64,000 nucleotides of DNA from Halanaerobium praevalens DSM 2228. GTDB taxonomy: Bacteria; Bacillota; Halanaerobiia; Halanaerobiales; Halanaerobiaceae. The stretch lies in assembly GCF_000165465.1 (NCBI RefSeq), contig NC_017455.1, forward strand, positions 1,798,001 to 1,862,000. The letters are read 5' to 3'. The notes under the pieces were generated by a model. The model saw nothing but the letters and a program-made list of their open reading frames with translations, was not told the DNA's origin and made no database searches. Below, in pieces: positions 15,119 to 23,972 of the stretch (its first letter is position 1; every line of letters starts with the position of its first letter). The translations under genes and the position numbers were made by a program.

Positions 15119-17368
15119 CTATAATTTATAATAAAAACCACTCTTTTTTATATATTTTAACAATTTTTCATAAACATTATATTTACAAATTGTACTGCTA
15201 TCACCAACAAATATCATCTTTCTTTTTGCTCTAGTTAAAGCTACATTCAAACGTCTTAAATCTCTTAAAAAACCAATATTATTATCTTGATTACTTCTAA
15301 CAGCAGAAAAAATTATCATTTCTTTTTCTCTACCCTGAAAAGCATCTACTGTATCTATTTCTACATTTTTAAATTTATTGTGTTGATTTATAAAATCAAC
15401 TTGATCTTTATAAGCAGCTATCACAGCTATTTCTTCTTCTTTTAATGAACTTTTAAGAGCTCGATCAAGCAAATCCAAAACAATTTCAGCTTCAACAGGA
15501 TTATCATAAGAATTAGAACCAGCAAAACTTCTTTCTTCAGCCTTCATTTCTTTAGTATCTAAAAAAACCATTGGATATTCAGCTTTTAAAGATTTATCTG
15601 GAAAGCAACTTTTATTTTCTAATTGAAATCCTAAGTCACTTAAAGTATTTTTAGCGACTGAATCAGCTGCTTTCAAATAATTATTATAAAAATAAATACT
15701 AGAAAAACCCATTATTTTTCTATGCATCCGATATTGGATTTTAAGTAATGAACTAAAATCATTTTGATAAGTTTTAATTAACTTTTCAAATAAAGAAATT
15801 TTCAAACCATTTTTAGCAGCTTCTTGATTAACAACTGTTGGAGGAAGTTGCTGCTGATCTCCAATCAAAATAGTTTTTTTAGCCTTTAAATAAGGAATTA
15901 AAGCTGCAGGCTGAGTTGCTTGTGTTGCTTCATCAATTATACTTAAATCAAATTGCTGATTTTCTAAAATCTCAGCTCCAGCAGTAATATTTGTTGTACA
16001 AATAACATCTGCTGCTGTAATTAATTCTTCTACAGCCTTATTTTCTAAACTCTCTATTTTTTTAAAGTATTTATCAATTTTTTCTTGTAACTCAATCCAA
16101 CTAGCCATTTCTTCAATTACTTCTGGACTAATACCTCTTACATGCTTTTCTAAATCTTTTTCAGCATAATTTTTGATTTCTTGGTCTGATAAACCCCTTC
16201 GATATTTACCTGAAGGATAAATATAAGCTTCTTGTTTATTAATTAAATCAGAAACTTGATCTCTTAATTTTTCTGCTTTCAAATAATCTTGGTGCTCAAG
16301 CACTATCTCATCTAAAGTATGCTCTCTTAATTTTTTATTGACTCGAATTGGATGACCAATTCTAATTACTTTTAAGTTATTAGCTGCCAGAAGCTCTAAT
16401 AAATTATCTACAGCTGTATTAGAATCAGCAGTTGCTAAAACTTTATCTCCATTCTTTACAGCTTGCTGAATAATTTCCACTGCAGTTAAAGTTTTACCTG
16501 TACCAGGAGGACCCTGAATTAAATATAGTTTTTTAGCTTGCAAAGAATTTTTTATAGCATTTTTTTGAGAATGATTAAAATTTTCAATTTCTAAATCAAA
16601 TTCTGATTTGAATTCAGGTTTTTTTCTATTTAATAAAATATCTCTTTTGCTTTTCTCAATTTCATTTGCTGGATGTTTTATTTTTTCTAAAGCACTAAAC
16701 ATTCTTTGAAAACTGGTATCATTAACAAATAAATCTAATCTGACACCTCTATTATAAATGAAATTTGGAGGGCTACTTTCAAAAGCAACTGTGATAGAAT
16801 AAGCAGTTTTTTCTATCACAGTTCCAGTTGGATTATTTTTATTTAATGGTTTATTTAAACTAATCATTACTAAATCACCAGGAGTGATTTGAGTTTCAGC
16901 TAATTTTTCTCCTTGGTATTTAGATTTAAATTTAACTAAAGGACGATGACCAAAAGTATTACCATTATCTTTTCCTCTTAAATTTAATAATGCTCTTCCT
17001 TTAGCCTGTCTTGCCCGAGCAGATAAATATTTTATTTCTAATTTATGTCTATCAATTTCTTCATTTCTTTCAAGATCTACTAATTGATAAAATTTATTAT
17101 AATAATTAATAATTTCTTTATCAATTAAATCATCTGGATTTTTAGCAGCTATTTGAACTTTAACTCCTCCAATTTGATTATTATCCATAGCTTCTATAAT
17201 TTTAGGAGCTAATTCCCATTTAACTTCTACTTCTGCTTTCTTAGCCCTTTGATTTATATTAATTTTACCTATATTATCACTATCTGCTCCTGCTTCATTA
17301 ATAAAAGCACCAACAATATCACCAGGACCAATACTTTGATCAATTCCTGAAATAACTAAAGTAACCAT
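15119..17368 (-). CDS. SF1 (Upf1/DNA2-like) helicase with DbpA-type RNA-binding N-terminus
   Basis: The 749-residue ATP-dependent helicase carries all SF1B motifs: Q-like FNHSQKNAI (264 on), Walker A GPPGTGKT (286-293), DEAT (479-482), GDQQQLPPTV (503-512), QYRMHRKIMGFSS, DAFQGREKEM and NVALTRAKR. Its first 75 residues (IGPGDIVGAFINEAGADSDN then IGKI...VEV) look like the DbpA C-terminal RNA-binding domain found in DEAD-box rRNA helicases. A beta-barrel-like OB part (about 110-215) follows, as in IGHMBP2/SMUBP2 relatives. Cytoplasmic; an RNA or ribosome-associated role is inferred from the N-terminus. It follows dcd by 16 bases, with GGAGG before the start. Confidence 0.9.
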   Translation of the reverse strand: MVTLVISGIDQSIGPGDIVGAFINEAGADSDNIGKININQRAKKAEVEVKWELAPKIIEAMDNNQIGGVKVQIAAKNPDDLIDKEIINYYNKFYQLVDLERNEEIDRHKLEIKYLSARARQAKGRALLNLRGKDNGNTFGHRPLVKFKSKYQGEKLAETQITPGDLVMISLNKPLNKNNPTGTVIEKTAYSITVAFESSPPNFIYNRGVRLDLFVNDTSFQRMFSALEKIKHPANEIEKSKRDILLNRKKPEFKSEFDLEIENFNHSQKNAIKNSLQAKKLYLIQGPPGTGKTLTAVEIIQQAVKNGDKVLATADSNTAVDNLLELLAANNLKVIRIGHPIRVNKKLREHTLDEIVLEHQDYLKAEKLRDQVSDLINKQEAYIYPSGKYRRGLSDQEIKNYAEKDLEKHVRGISPEVIEEMASWIELQEKIDKYFKKIESLENKAVEELITAADVICTTNITAGAEILENQQFDLSIIDEATQATQPAALIPYLKAKKTILIGDQQQLPPTVVNQEAAKNGLKISLFEKLIKTYQNDFSSLLKIQYRMHRKIMGFSSIYFYNNYLKAADSVAKNTLSDLGFQLENKSCFPDKSLKAEYPMVFLDTKEMKAEERSFAGSNSYDNPVEAEIVLDLLDRALKSSLKEEEIAVIAAYKDQVDFINQHNKFKNVEIDTVDAFQGREKEMIIFSAVRSNQDNNIGFLRDLRRLNVALTRAKRKMIFVGDSSTICKYNVYEKLLKYIKKSGFYYKL

Positions 17369-17384
17369 TATAAGACCTCCAGTT

Positions 17385-17927
17385 TTATCTATTTTTATTT
17401 TCTGGATCTTTAAAAACTCTGGTACCTACTGTATTTTTTTGACCTTGATATTTACCGGAATAAGGATTATCAGCTGCATTATCCATAGCCGCAAATACAA
17501 GTTGACAAATTCTACGATCAGATTCTAATTTAATAGGCAATCTATTTGCATTATATAACTCTAGAGTTATTTGCCCTTCAAAACCAGGATCAACCCAGCC
17601 AGCATTTTGAATAAAAAGCCCCATTCTACCAATAGAACTTCTACCTTCAACAAAAGCAGTTAAGTTATCTGGTAATTTTATATATTCTTTTGTTGTAGCT
17701 AATAAAAAAGAATGAGGAGGAATAATAATTTCTTCTCCTTTAACCTCTTCATAATTAACTTCATCATTCAAAGTCATTAATGGTAAAGTATTTTCATCTA
17801 CTTTTAAAAAATCATTACCAAGCCTCATATCAACTGAAGCTGGCTGAATCTGCATTTCATCAATCGGATCTATAATAAGTTCTTTTTCTTTTAACATTTT
17901 TTTGATTGTTTTATCTGATAATATCAT
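17385..17927 (-). CDS. dcd: dCTP deaminase
   Basis: Deaminates dCTP to dUTP (or, in bifunctional relatives, to dUMP) in thymidylate supply. The 180-residue trimeric Dcd/dUTPase-fold protein has [29 protein letters not shown] and [13 protein letters not shown], the last with the catalytic Glu of Dcd. The sequence alone does not tell me whether it also hydrolyses dUTP. It is preceded by nnr-acpS and followed by the helicase gene, all in the same direction. Confidence 0.93.
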   Translation of the reverse strand: MILSDKTIKKMLKEKELIIDPIDEMQIQPASVDMRLGNDFLKVDENTLPLMTLNDEVNYEEVKGEEIIIPPHSFLLATTKEYIKLPDNLTAFVEGRSSIGRMGLFIQNAGWVDPGFEGQITLELYNANRLPIKLESDRRICQLVFAAMDNAADNPYSGKYQGQKNTVGTRVFKDPENKNR

Positions 17928-17981
17928 TTTTTTCTCCTTAAATTTATTTATTTTTATTTAAATCAAAATCATTTTTTAGTT

Positions 17982-19544
17982 TTATTGTAATTCTTGATAC
18001 ACTTTTTTAAGATTAGCAATTATATCAGAGGCAATCATTGCATAATCACTATTTGCTTGAGCAGCAAATTCTCCTGCTCTACCATGAATATAAACCGCTA
18101 GAGCAGCTGCTCTAAAATTATCTGATTCTTGAGCCATTAAAGCAGCTATCAGTCCAGTTAAAACATCACCACTCCCAGCAGTAGCTAAGCCATTAGAACC
18201 ACTCAGATTAATATAAGCTCTACCATCAGGAGCTGCTGTAATAGTTGCTGCACCTTTTAAAACTAAATTTAACTGATATTTTTGAGCAAATTTGCGTGCA
18301 ATATCTATTCGATTATTATTTATTTCCTTAATACTAAGTCCTGTTAAAGCTGCCATTTCTCCTGGATGCGGAGTTAAAGTTAATTTACCTTTATAATTTT
18401 TTAAAAGCTCTAAATCGGATATAACATTAAGAGCATCTGCATCTAAAATAAGATCTAAACTGGATTCTTTTAAAATATTTTCAATTAAAGTTTTTACACC
18501 TTTATCCTGACCAAGACCTGGGCCAGCAGCTATCAGATCCACTTTTTCTGTAAATTTAAGTATTTTAGCAGCCGCTGTTTCCTTAATAAGTCCAGCTTGA
18601 CTAGGAAGAGCAACACTTACTAATTCTGGCAATTGAGCTGCAGTCATCTCTGCAATTTCAGCTGCAGTTAAAAGATAGACTAAGCCTAAGCCTCCCTTAA
18701 GAGCAGCTTTTGCTGTCAAAATTGGAGCCCCAGTCATTCCAGGTGAACCGGCCAAAAGCGCTAGTTTGCCAAAACTTCCTTTATGACTATTATTTTTTCT
18801 AACTGGAAGAGATTTTTTGGCTTCTTGTTGATTGAAAACCTTTAGCTGATCACTATTTTCTTGAATAGTTTCAGACTGAATACCAATCTCCACGACTTTT
18901 ATTTTACCGGCATAATCTTTACCAGGATATAATAATAGTCCTCTCTTATAAGCTGCCATTGTAACTGTATAATCAGCTTTAAGAGCATCACCAGCTAAAT
19001 TGCCATTTGCAGCAATAATTCCAGAAGGAATATCAACAGCTAAAGTTAAAGGCTTTTTAACTAGTTGTTGATTAATTAAAGTAATTATTGATTTCACACT
19101 TCCTCTAATTTGACCTTTAATCCCAGTCCCTAAAAGTGCATCAACTATTAAATCGCTCTGCTTAATTAAACTAATAAATTCTTTTGTTTTTAACTGCTCA
19201 AATTGATAAATTTCAATTTTGTTTAAAACTGCTAATTTGAAATTAAGAGCATTAACTCCACTTAGCTCTGAAGGAGAACAAGTTAAAACAATTTGAGGTT
19301 GATAACCCCAATTTTTTAAAATTCTAGCTGCTGCCAGACCATCTCCTCCATTATTACCTTGACCAATTAAAAAACTAAGTTTTAGTTCAGATTTATACTC
19401 AAAACTAATTTCTTTTTCTATTATTTCTTCTGCCATTTTAGCAGTGGCTAGAGCAGCAGATTCCATTAATAAAATTTCAGGATAAGCTGCTTTGATAGTT
19501 GCTTGATCACATTTTTTCATCATTTCTGGAGTTAAAACCTGCAT
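17982..19544 (-). CDS. nnr: Bifunctional NAD(P)H-hydrate repair enzyme (epimerase + ADP-dependent dehydratase)
   Basis: Repairs damaged, hydrated NAD(P)H. The N-terminal half (about 1-215, YjeF_N) is the epimerase, with GQGNNGGDGLAAARIL and VDALLGTGIKG. The C-terminal half (about 235-520, ribokinase-like) is the ATP/ADP-dependent dehydratase, with KGSFGKLALLAGS, AAGPGLGQD, LTPHPGEMAAL and GLATAGSGDVLTG. The 520-residue length is normal for the fused form. The start is directly before the acpS stop (no gap), the usual acpS-nnr pairing. Confidence 0.95.
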   Translation of the reverse strand: MQVLTPEMMKKCDQATIKAAYPEILLMESAALATAKMAEEIIEKEISFEYKSELKLSFLIGQGNNGGDGLAAARILKNWGYQPQIVLTCSPSELSGVNALNFKLAVLNKIEIYQFEQLKTKEFISLIKQSDLIVDALLGTGIKGQIRGSVKSIITLINQQLVKKPLTLAVDIPSGIIAANGNLAGDALKADYTVTMAAYKRGLLLYPGKDYAGKIKVVEIGIQSETIQENSDQLKVFNQQEAKKSLPVRKNNSHKGSFGKLALLAGSPGMTGAPILTAKAALKGGLGLVYLLTAAEIAEMTAAQLPELVSVALPSQAGLIKETAAAKILKFTEKVDLIAAGPGLGQDKGVKTLIENILKESSLDLILDADALNVISDLELLKNYKGKLTLTPHPGEMAALTGLSIKEINNNRIDIARKFAQKYQLNLVLKGAATITAAPDGRAYINLSGSNGLATAGSGDVLTGLIAALMAQESDNFRAAALAVYIHGRAGEFAAQANSDYAMIASDIIANLKKVYQELQ

Positions 19545-19925
19545 TTATTTTACTCCTTCCATAATAACTTGAGCAATACTATATTCTTTTTCATGAGCAA
19601 TCGATAAAAAAATATTACTAATCTTAAGTTCAGTAGCTCTTGTTTTAGTTTTACCAAAAAGTGAAATTTCAGGCTTGCCAAGCTGATTATTTAAAATTTC
19701 AATCTCCTGCCAACTATTATTTCTCATACCTGTACCTAAAGCTTTTAAAACTGCTTCTTTAGCAGCAAAGCGAGCAGCAAAAGAAGCTGCATAATCTTTT
19801 TTTGCTTGACAATAACTAATCTCAGCTTTAGTATATACTTTTTCTAAAAAGTGAGCTTCATATTTTTGAATTAAAACTTTAATTCTATTATTTTTAACTA
19901 TATCTACTCCAGTTCCTATAATCAT
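19545..19925 (-). CDS. acpS: Holo-[acyl-carrier-protein] synthase
   Basis: Transfers 4'-phosphopantetheine from CoA to the serine of acyl carrier protein, switching on fatty-acid synthesis. The 126-residue length and motifs are standard: GTGVDIVKNNRI (metal-binding Asp) and FAARFAAKEAVLKALGTG. It is the first gene of acpS-nnr-dcd-helicase, lying just after the glmS terminator. The 123-base upstream gap holds that terminator and a TATAAT-like box without a convincing -35. Confidence 0.95.
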   Translation of the reverse strand: MIIGTGVDIVKNNRIKVLIQKYEAHFLEKVYTKAEISYCQAKKDYAASFAARFAAKEAVLKALGTGMRNNSWQEIEILNNQLGKPEISLFGKTKTRATELKISNIFLSIAHEKEYSIAQVIMEGVK

Positions 19926-20002
19926 TGTTTTCCTTTCTGAACAGTTAATATAAATTTAAAATAAGACTACATTATAATTATATTAAAATTATCACTTAAA
20001 TG

Positions 20003-20035
20003 CAAAAAAACCGAACCTAAAATTAGGTTCGGTTT
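20003..20035 (-). terminator. Intrinsic terminator of glmS
   Basis: Perfect 13-bp stem AAACCGAACCTAA / TTAGGTTCGGTTT (20008-20020 and 20023-20035). It ends in a T7 run on the minus strand, 14 bases past the glmS stop. Confidence 0.95.
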
Positions 20036-20048
20036 AACTAATCAAAAT

Positions 20049-21881
20049 TTATTCAACTGTCACACTTTTAGCAAGGTTACGAGGTTGATCTATATCCTCA
20101 CCACATTCTAAAGCAGTATAATAAGCTAAAAGCTGTAAAGGAATAATTGCTAATAAACCAGCAAAATCTTGATTTAAGAGAGGTAATTCAATTAAATGAT
20201 CAATACTTTCCTCTTTAAAATTTTGTTTTGCTTCAGTAATCAATAGAGTTTCTGCTCCTCTAGCTTTAACTTCTTCTAAATTACTAAATAATTTAGCAAA
20301 AACATCACTTCTGCTAGCCAAAGCTATCACTGGAATTCCTTTTTCAATCAAAGCTAAAGTTCCATGTTTTAATTCTCCAGCAGGATAAGCTTCTGCATGA
20401 ATATAGGAAATTTCTTTTAATTTTAAAGCTCCTTCTAGGGCCAAAGTATAATCTGTATTCCGGCCAATAAAAAATATATTATCTTTTAATGCATATTTTT
20501 CTGCCAATAACTTAATTTGAGCTTTAGAATTATCAATTAACTTTCTTATCATTTCCGGAAGTTTAATTAAATCAGAAGTATATTTTTTAATAGTTTGCTG
20601 CTTGATTTCAGATCTTTGCTTCATTCCATCGATTAATAAAAGATAAAAAGCAGCTACCATATTAGTATAAGCTTTAGTTGAAGCAACAGCTATTTCAGGG
20701 CCAGCCTTAAGATAAATAATCATATCTGATTCGCGAGCAATACTGCTATCACGAGAATTAGTTAAAGCTAAAACATCAGCTCCCTCTTTTTTAGCCAAAC
20801 GCAAAGCTGCTAAAGTATCTGCAGTTTCCCCTGATTGACTAACTACAATCATCAAAGTACTGCTATCAACAATTGGTTTCCGATATCTATATTCACTAGC
20901 AACTTCAACCTCAACTGGAATTCTTAACTTATCTTCTAATAAATATTTAGCCAGGGCACCTGAATGATAAGCAGTTCCACAAGCTACAATATGTATTTTA
21001 TCATAATCAGCTAACCAATCTTTATTTAAACCATTTTGCCTCAAATTTATTGATCCATCTTTTAAATTAGCTTCAAGTAATCTTTTTAATGACTCAGGCT
21101 GTTCATAGATTTCTTTAAGCATAAAATGTTTATAACCCTGTTTTTCAGCCATTTCTGCATCCCAATCAATTTTAGTCTTATCTTTATTAGCAATTAATTG
21201 ATTAGCAAAAGAATAAATATTTACTTCATTTTTGGTTATATCTGCTATTTCTCCATCTTCTAAAATATAAAATTCATCTGTATATTCAAGATAAGCTGGT
21301 ATATCTGAAGCTAAGAAATTTTGACCTTCACCAAGTCCTACTATTAATGGACTATCTTTGCGGACTGCAATAATTCTATTCTTCTCTTTTTTAGACATTA
21401 CTGCTAAGGCAAAAGAACCTTCTAATCTTTTTACAGCTTTATTCACTGCAGTTCTTAAATCATTTGCTTGATAATAACTTGCAATTAAATGAGCTATTAC
21501 CTCTGTATCAGTTGCAGATTTAAATTGATGACCCTCTTTTAATAATTCTGCTTTTAATTCTCTAAAATTTTCAATAATCCCATTATGAACAATTACTACT
21601 TCACCCTGAGTAGAACTATGAGGGTGAGAATTGATATCAGATGGTTTTCCATGAGTAGCCCACCTTGTATGACCTATACCACTAACTCCCTTAAATATTT
21701 CTTGACTAACAGCTTTCTGCAATTTATTTAATTTACCATTTTTTTTGCTAATTTTAATATAATCTTTTTCTTGAACAGCAATCCCAGCTGAATCATAACC
21801 TCTATATTCTAGTTTTTTTAAACCAGAAAGCAGTATTGGTGCTGCTTTCTTTTCTCCAATATAACCAACAATTCCACACAT
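20049..21881 (-). CDS. glmS: Glutamine-fructose-6-phosphate aminotransferase
   Basis: Makes glucosamine-6-phosphate from fructose-6-phosphate and glutamine, the entry to UDP-GlcNAc and peptidoglycan. The 610-residue enzyme has an N-terminal class II glutaminase (MCGIVGYIG; C2 is the nucleophile after Met removal; GHTRWATHGKPSDINSHPH) and two SIS sugar-isomerase domains (CGTAYHSG, SQSGETADTLAAL). It ends with DQPRNLAKSVTVE as expected. Its 5' leader is a glmS ribozyme (21925-22076), so the product glucosamine-6-phosphate should repress it by mRNA cleavage. GGAGGT lies upstream of the start. Confidence 0.98.
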   Translation of the reverse strand: MCGIVGYIGEKKAAPILLSGLKKLEYRGYDSAGIAVQEKDYIKISKKNGKLNKLQKAVSQEIFKGVSGIGHTRWATHGKPSDINSHPHSSTQGEVVIVHNGIIENFRELKAELLKEGHQFKSATDTEVIAHLIASYYQANDLRTAVNKAVKRLEGSFALAVMSKKEKNRIIAVRKDSPLIVGLGEGQNFLASDIPAYLEYTDEFYILEDGEIADITKNEVNIYSFANQLIANKDKTKIDWDAEMAEKQGYKHFMLKEIYEQPESLKRLLEANLKDGSINLRQNGLNKDWLADYDKIHIVACGTAYHSGALAKYLLEDKLRIPVEVEVASEYRYRKPIVDSSTLMIVVSQSGETADTLAALRLAKKEGADVLALTNSRDSSIARESDMIIYLKAGPEIAVASTKAYTNMVAAFYLLLIDGMKQRSEIKQQTIKKYTSDLIKLPEMIRKLIDNSKAQIKLLAEKYALKDNIFFIGRNTDYTLALEGALKLKEISYIHAEAYPAGELKHGTLALIEKGIPVIALASRSDVFAKLFSNLEEVKARGAETLLITEAKQNFKEESIDHLIELPLLNQDFAGLLAIIPLQLLAYYTALECGEDIDQPRNLAKSVTVE

Positions 21882-21924
21882 ATATCATTTTACCTCCATT
21901 TATAGTTTAAATTCAATTTTGACT

Positions 21925-22076
21925 GTTATTTATTCCCTTTGTCTTAGCAATTACCTGCTAATTTTAAGAAATAAACTAAGACAGAACAGTCACTGTCTGA
22001 AGGCATCCGCCGAATTTTCGATAACCTTCTTCCTCGTCCACCTGTATAATTTTCCGTTCAGATCAGGTTCAGGCGC
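21925..22076 (-). ncRNA. glmS ribozyme (GlcN6P-activated self-cleaving riboswitch)
   Basis: On the minus strand the cleavage segment reads AAAAAGCGCCTGAACCTGAT, with predicted cut between A (22077) and G (22076). Downstream come GGACGAGGAAGAAGGTTATC and GAAAATTCGGCGGATGCC, the conserved catalytic core. Next come a P4-like hairpin (AGACAGTGACTGTTCTGTCT) and TTAGCAGGTAATTGCTAA. It lies directly upstream of glmS in the sense orientation. The 3' boundary is approximate. Confidence 0.93.
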
Positions 22077-22103
22077 TTTTTAAAAAATCTTGCTGAAATT
22101 TCT

Positions 22104-22125
22104 AAAAACAAACTTAAGCTTTGTT
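22104..22125 (-). terminator. Weak terminator between glmM and the glmS ribozyme
   Basis: The minus strand AACAAA / TTTGTT stem with a 7-base loop is followed by T-rich sequence. It may partly separate cdaA-ybbR-glmM from glmS. The stem is short and AT-rich. Confidence 0.4.
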
Positions 22126-22169
22126 CAGAGACTTTAAATTATATCACCTCCTTTAAAATAAATTTAAAC

Positions 22170-23522
22170 TTAATTTAATTCTAAATTAATAATTTGAGTC
22201 AATTCATTTTCCCATTTTTGTAATAAATCTTTATCTTTACTTTCTAGCATAACTCTAATTAAAGGTTCTGTTCCAGAGGCTCTAACAAAAACTCTACCTT
22301 CTGCCCCAATTTCTTTTTTAGCTGCCTTTATTTTATTAGCTATTTTTTTATTTTGCTCCCATTTTTCTTTTGCTTGAACTTTAACATTAGCTAAAGTTTG
22401 GGGCCAATAAGTCATTACTTTTTTTAACTCAGATAAACTTTTTTTTCTCTTTTTAATTATAGAAGCAATTTTAACTGCTGTCAAAATTCCATCTCCAGTA
22501 GTATTATATTGACTAAAAATAATATGGCCTGATTTTTCTCCACCTAATTTATAATCATTTTTTAACATCTCTGCCAGCACATAACGATCTCCATTTTTAG
22601 TAATTATTAATTCTGCTCCCACTTCAGCTAAACTTTCTTTAAGCCCTAAATTACTATATTTAGTTGTAACTACTGTTTTTTTATTTAATTTATTTTCACT
22701 AATCATATCTCTGGCAACAACTGCCATTATATTATCACCTTCTACAATCTGACCTTTTTCATCAACTAAAATAACACGATCAGCATCCCCATCATGAGCA
22801 ATACCTAGATCAGCACCACTTTCAACTACCTTTTTAGCTGCTAATTGAGGTGCAGTTGAACCACAATTAACATTAATTTCTTCTCCATTTGGATGATTAT
22901 TAATTACAACAACTTCTGCTCCCAGAGCTTTAAAAACTGCAGGTGAAGCCTGATAAGCAGCCCCATTAGCACAATCAATCACTACTTTTAAACCTTTTAG
23001 CTTTTGCTCTGAACTTTTAATTACAAAATTAATGTATTCATCAATCCAATTATATTTTTCTTCAATTAAGCCAATTTCTTTATCAATTGGATATGGTAAT
23101 TCTTCAGAATGATTATCAAAAATCAATTTTTCAATTTCCAATTCTGCTGTATCACTCAACTTAATTCCAGCTTTATCAAAAAATTTAATTCCGTTATCAG
23201 CTGTTGGATTATGAGAAGCAGAAATCATTATACCACCAGCTACTGCCTTAGTTCTACTTAAATAGCAAACTCCTGGAGTTGGAATAATTCCTAATCTATA
23301 AACATCAATTCCAACTGAAGTTAAACCTGCCATTAAGGCTGCTTCTAACATATCTCCTGAAAGCCTTGTATCTTTACCAATTACAACTACTGGTCTTTTT
23401 TGTTTAGAATTTTTGATTAGATGATAACCGCCAATTCTACCTAACTTAAAAGCTAACTCTCCTTTTAATTCATGATTTGCTACTCCTCTGACTCCATCAG
23501 TTCCAAATAATTTTTTTTGCAA
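22170..23522 (-). CDS. glmM: Phosphoglucosamine mutase
   Basis: Converts glucosamine-6-phosphate to glucosamine-1-phosphate, the step after GlmS. Motifs are KLFGTDGVRG near the start, the phosphoserine loop ISASHNP (S103 from the chosen start), the metal loop DGDADR, GGEKSGH and the sugar-phosphate loop VRASGTEPLIRVM. I set the start at TTG 23520-23522 because the family begins at KxFGTDGVRG and AGAGGTGG precedes it. The frame is open for three more codons. It follows the ybbR gene in the conserved cdaA-cdaR-glmM order. Confidence 0.95.
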   Translation of the reverse strand: MQKKLFGTDGVRGVANHELKGELAFKLGRIGGYHLIKNSKQKRPVVVIGKDTRLSGDMLEAALMAGLTSVGIDVYRLGIIPTPGVCYLSRTKAVAGGIMISASHNPTADNGIKFFDKAGIKLSDTAELEIEKLIFDNHSEELPYPIDKEIGLIEEKYNWIDEYINFVIKSSEQKLKGLKVVIDCANGAAYQASPAVFKALGAEVVVINNHPNGEEINVNCGSTAPQLAAKKVVESGADLGIAHDGDADRVILVDEKGQIVEGDNIMAVVARDMISENKLNKKTVVTTKYSNLGLKESLAEVGAELIITKNGDRYVLAEMLKNDYKLGGEKSGHIIFSQYNTTGDGILTAVKIASIIKKRKKSLSELKKVMTYWPQTLANVKVQAKEKWEQNKKIANKIKAAKKEIGAEGRVFVRASGTEPLIRVMLESKDKDLLQKWENELTQIINLELN

Positions 23523-23570
23523 ATTTTCCACCTCTAATTTGTTTAATCAACATTAATTTTTATATTTTAG

Positions 23571-23972
23571 TTATTTATCTTTTTCTTCAATTTTTTTAGC
23601 AATATTAACAATCATATATCCAGGATCAACTCCTAATAATTTAGCCGAAGCTGGTAAATCAACTTCAATTATTTTCATATTATCACCTGGCTCTACCTGC
23701 TGCAAATCAATATAGGCCTTAATCTCACTTTTATTTATTTTAGTAAAATAAGAAATATAATCAATTCTAACTACAGCTCTTTCAACTGATTTTGATTTAA
23801 TTTCATATTTTTGCGGTAAATTTTTAGTTTCTACATCTACTAAAAAAGAAGCTGCTTGTTCTTCTACATAGTTTAAAAAATTAGCAGTTTGATTACTAGC
23901 ATAACCCCAAAGTAAAACAGCAATGAAAAAAGCTAAAATTAACTTTTTTTGATTTTCAGTTAGAGAAAACAT
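23571..23972 (-). CDS. YbbR-domain protein, short form (CdaR-like)
   Basis: Membrane-anchored extracellular regulator of the diadenylate cyclase. A single transmembrane segment lies near residues 11-30 (LILAFFIAVLLWGYAS). About 90 extracytoplasmic residues follow with one YbbR repeat (VDVETKNLPQKYEIKSKSVE, then VRIDY). It is 133 residues long, whereas typical CdaR has three or four YbbR repeats, so this is a minimal version. There is no frame break downstream that would suggest decay. The ATG directly abuts the cdaA stop with a GGAGG before it. Confidence 0.88.
   Translation of the reverse strand: MFSLTENQKKLILAFFIAVLLWGYASNQTANFLNYVEEQAASFLVDVETKNLPQKYEIKSKSVERAVVRIDYISYFTKINKSEIKAYIDLQQVEPGDNMKIIEVDLPASAKLLGVDPGYMIVNIAKKIEEKDK

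Noticed and set aside
22138-22152. Perfect Shine-Dalgarno-like AGGAGGTGAT between glmM and the ribozyme
   Set aside because: No start codon at useful distance (GTG in it is followed at once by a stop). It overlaps a TATAAT-like box and is more likely part of a promoter or coincidence.
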